Positions 12,515-14,101 of a stretch of 14,101 nt of DNA are shown here, in pieces. Each line of letters opens with the position of its first letter. The stretch's first letter is position 1. A program made the position numbers and the translations under genes. Under the pieces are notes generated by a model, which did no database searches, was not told the DNA's origin, and worked only from the letters and a program-made list of their open reading frames with translations. Source of the DNA: CAYFJO01 sp964343305 (lineage in GTDB: Bacteria; Planctomycetota; Planctomycetia; Pirellulales; Pirellulaceae); contig CAYFJO010000282.1 in assembly GCA_964343305.1 (NCBI GenBank), positions 1 to 14,101 on the forward strand, read 5' to 3'.

Positions 12515-14101
12515 ACCGTCACATGAACAAAACGATCAGTTGCTCGACGAGAATCTTTCTCGTTTGCTCAACGAACCGCACCAGCCGCCCTCGATGTCCA
12601 GCGACGTCAAAGCGGAGATGCTTGCGGCACTCAAAACAAAACAACATGAGATCCATCCGACAAAGGAAACACTAATGGACAATGCCATTGCACTCCCCGC
12701 GCGTCGAGAATGGACGGTTGCAATTTCGATCATGGTGCTTGTCGCGAGTTTGATTGGTGTCGCGTTGTTCTTCGCCGCACAGAATAACGGCAACCAGTTT
12801 GCCGGCAATCAGAACGGCGGTTCGCGGCAAGTCGACGAAAAGATCGAGATGCGGGAGCATGAAGCAAGCGAAACGACGCGGTTTGTTTTGGGGGACGGCA
12901 CGGTCGTGATCGCGCGTGCGGGTACCAAGTTCGGTGTTGAGCAGACCGACGTTCCACGGCTCGTGCGGCTGATGGGCGGCGAAATCTATCTGATGGTTGC
13001 CAAGCACGAGCGTCCGTTTACCGTTCTGACGAATAGTGCGTCCCTGAAGGCGACGGGCACCCGTTTCGTCGTCTCGACCAAGCCACGGAGTAACAAGACA
13101 GTGACCATAGTCGCTCAAGGGCGGGTCACGATGGCATCGGGGGTCGGGAAGGTTGAATTGAAGGCCGGCGACAAGGGAGTTATTCAAACGCCGACTGCGC
13201 CCACACGCGAGCGGGCGAAACGCATGTCGCACCTTGTGAGTTGGGCAAAGAAGGCGCTCGCACAGGACGAGTTGCTGGTCGAGAAGGCGGAGACCAAGGA
13301 CGGATTGATTGCGCTCGATCCGTGGGGTCAGAAAGTTCGCTTGACGCTGCGCAAGTTTAACATCGACGTGTACATCGAGGACGGCATTGCGCGGACGACG
13401 ATCGATCAGACGTTTTTCAATCACAACCCGTGGAACACCGAGGGCACATTTTACTTTCCGTTGCCGCCGGATGCTTCGGTTAGCCGGTTGGCGATGTACG
13501 TGGCTGGCGATTTGAACGAAGGTGGCATGGTGACGCGCGAGCGCGGACAGGATATCTACACACTGATTCGTTTTCAGAATCGCGATCCCGCTTTGCTGGA
13601 AATGATGCAAGGCAACGTGTTCAAGATGCGGATCTTTCCGCTCGAAGGTCGCCAAGAGAAGCGGGTGTTTCTCAGCTACACACAGAAGCTCGACGAGTTG
13701 TACGGGACGATGCGTTATTGGTTCCCGATGGATCACACGAACAGCATCGCCAAGCAACTGTCGATCCGCATACACGTCAAAGACGGGGCCGGAACATTTG
13801 AGGCAAAGTCGAGCACGCATGAGTTCGACGTCAAAAAGAACGACGGCGATCTGCTTTTGCAGTACGACGCAAAGCAAGCGAAGCCAGATCAAGATTTGCT
13901 GTTGCATTTGTTGCCAGCGAAGAAGATCAAGGCCTCGCGCGTCGCGACGTGTGGCAAGGACGGATTCAAGTTTGTCTTCGGCCGATTCACGCCCGAGATT
14001 CCCGGCAAGGTCGAAGCGAAGCCGCGACAGTGGATCGTGCTGAATGACATTTCGGCGTCCCGTTCAAAGATCGAGGCGCGGGCGCAGCGATACATCGTCG
14101 A
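12507..14101 (+). CDS. FecR-VIT-vWA membrane protein, likely anti-sigma partner (partial, runs off the edge)
   Basis: At least 531 residues are present; the 3' end lies outside the window. Order: a short cytoplasmic region (1-69), which may bind the sigma factor; one transmembrane helix (about 70-91, WTVAISIMVLVASL...); a low-complexity Asn/Gln/Gly linker (93-106); a FecR-like beta domain (about 120-225: TRFVLGDGTVVIARAGTKF, GGEIYLMV, LKATGTRFVV, VTIVAQGRVTM, LKAGDKGVI); a VIT domain (about 275-395: VYIEDGIARTTIDQTFFNHN, TEGTFYFPLPPDASVSRLAM); and the start of a von Willebrand A domain with the metal-site motif DISAS (514-518). The large part would lie outside the cytoplasmic membrane. The start has a good Shine-Dalgarno and overlaps the sigma-factor stop. 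FecR domains transmit or restrain ECF sigma activity, so a regulatory partnership is likely. Confidence 0.85.
   Translation, partial: MSEPSHEQNDQLLDENLSRLLNEPHQPPSMSSDVKAEMLAALKTKQHEIHPTKETLMDNAIALPARREWTVAISIMVLVASLIGVALFFAAQNNGNQFAGNQNGGSRQVDEKIEMREHEASETTRFVLGDGTVVIARAGTKFGVEQTDVPRLVRLMGGEIYLMVAKHERPFTVLTNSASLKATGTRFVVSTKPRSNKTVTIVAQGRVTMASGVGKVELKAGDKGVIQTPTAPTRERAKRMSHLVSWAKKALAQDELLVEKAETKDGLIALDPWGQKVRLTLRKFNIDVYIEDGIARTTIDQTFFNHNPWNTEGTFYFPLPPDASVSRLAMYVAGDLNEGGMVTRERGQDIYTLIRFQNRDPALLEMMQGNVFKMRIFPLEGRQEKRVFLSYTQKLDELYGTMRYWFPMDHTNSIAKQLSIRIHVKDGAGTFEAKSSTHEFDVKKNDGDLLLQYDAKQAKPDQDLLLHLLPAKKIKASRVATCGKDGFKFVFGRFTPEIPGKVEAKPRQWIVLNDISASRSKIEARAQRYIV

Noticed and set aside
12672..13907. 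Long open frame of 411 codons on the minus strand
   Set aside because: It is the mirror of the FecR-VIT-vWA gene. The plus frame has recognisable domains, a Shine-Dalgarno and coupling to the sigma factor, while the minus frame gives an Arg/His/Leu-rich product with no recognisable family.
1..14101. CRISPR arrays, tRNA or rRNA genes, transposase genes
   Set aside because: No regularly spaced direct repeats, no cloverleaf-like pattern and no transposase-like protein were seen on either strand by eye.

Overview
The window looks like a piece of a planctomycete chromosome (Pirellulales/Rhodopirellula-like). This is inferred from gene style and not from a marker gene: an ECF sigma factor overlaps a membrane protein that joins FecR, VIT and von Willebrand A-type domains, several sulfotransferases and FkbM-type methyltransferases occur together, G+C is moderate, and intergenic repeats are present. 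No rRNA, tRNA or CRISPR array was seen.

Positions 1-7266 hold a compact glycan-modification cluster built from paralog pairs. A GT-B-like glycosyltransferase (GT1, 80-1450, +) meets, tail to tail, a leftward operon of methyltransferase MT-a, sulfotransferase ST-b and sulfotransferase ST-a (4131 down to 1465). A 186-bp divergent promoter region separates MT-a from its paralog MT-b. MT-b starts a rightward operon with GT2, the paralog of GT1, and a sulfotransferase of a different family (ST-c), with only 3 nt between genes. The order GT1> <ST-a <ST-b <MT-a | MT-b> GT2> ST-c> is thus a rough mirror image.

Positions 7267-7610 lie between convergent stop codons and contain a structured element. 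It is bounded by a perfect 18-bp inverted repeat, carries three hairpins of matching size (8-bp arms, 5-nt loop) and has one doubtful 68-codon ORF. It looks like a MITE or other small repeat. A leftward pair follows: a fused ABC exporter (10392-8584) and an FkbM methyltransferase (8549-7611). Together these genes read as a system that makes, methylates, sulfates and exports a surface glycan or glycolipid; this is inferred from families and context. Seven of the nine clear proteins in this region end in Ala-Ala.

Positions 10393-10632 are non-coding and contain a fragment resembling a dispersed repeat. The right part (10633-14101) is unrelated: a secreted endonuclease/exonuclease/phosphatase-family protein on the minus strand, divergent from an ECF sigma factor that overlaps by 8 nt a FecR-VIT-vWA membrane protein running off the right edge.

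The main points for a second look are the mirrored duplicated cassette, the inverted-repeat element fitted between two stop codons, the Ala-Ala C termini, a sulfotransferase lacking its usual PAPS-binding lysine, and an in-frame amber codon interrupting what looks like the natural N terminus of GT1.
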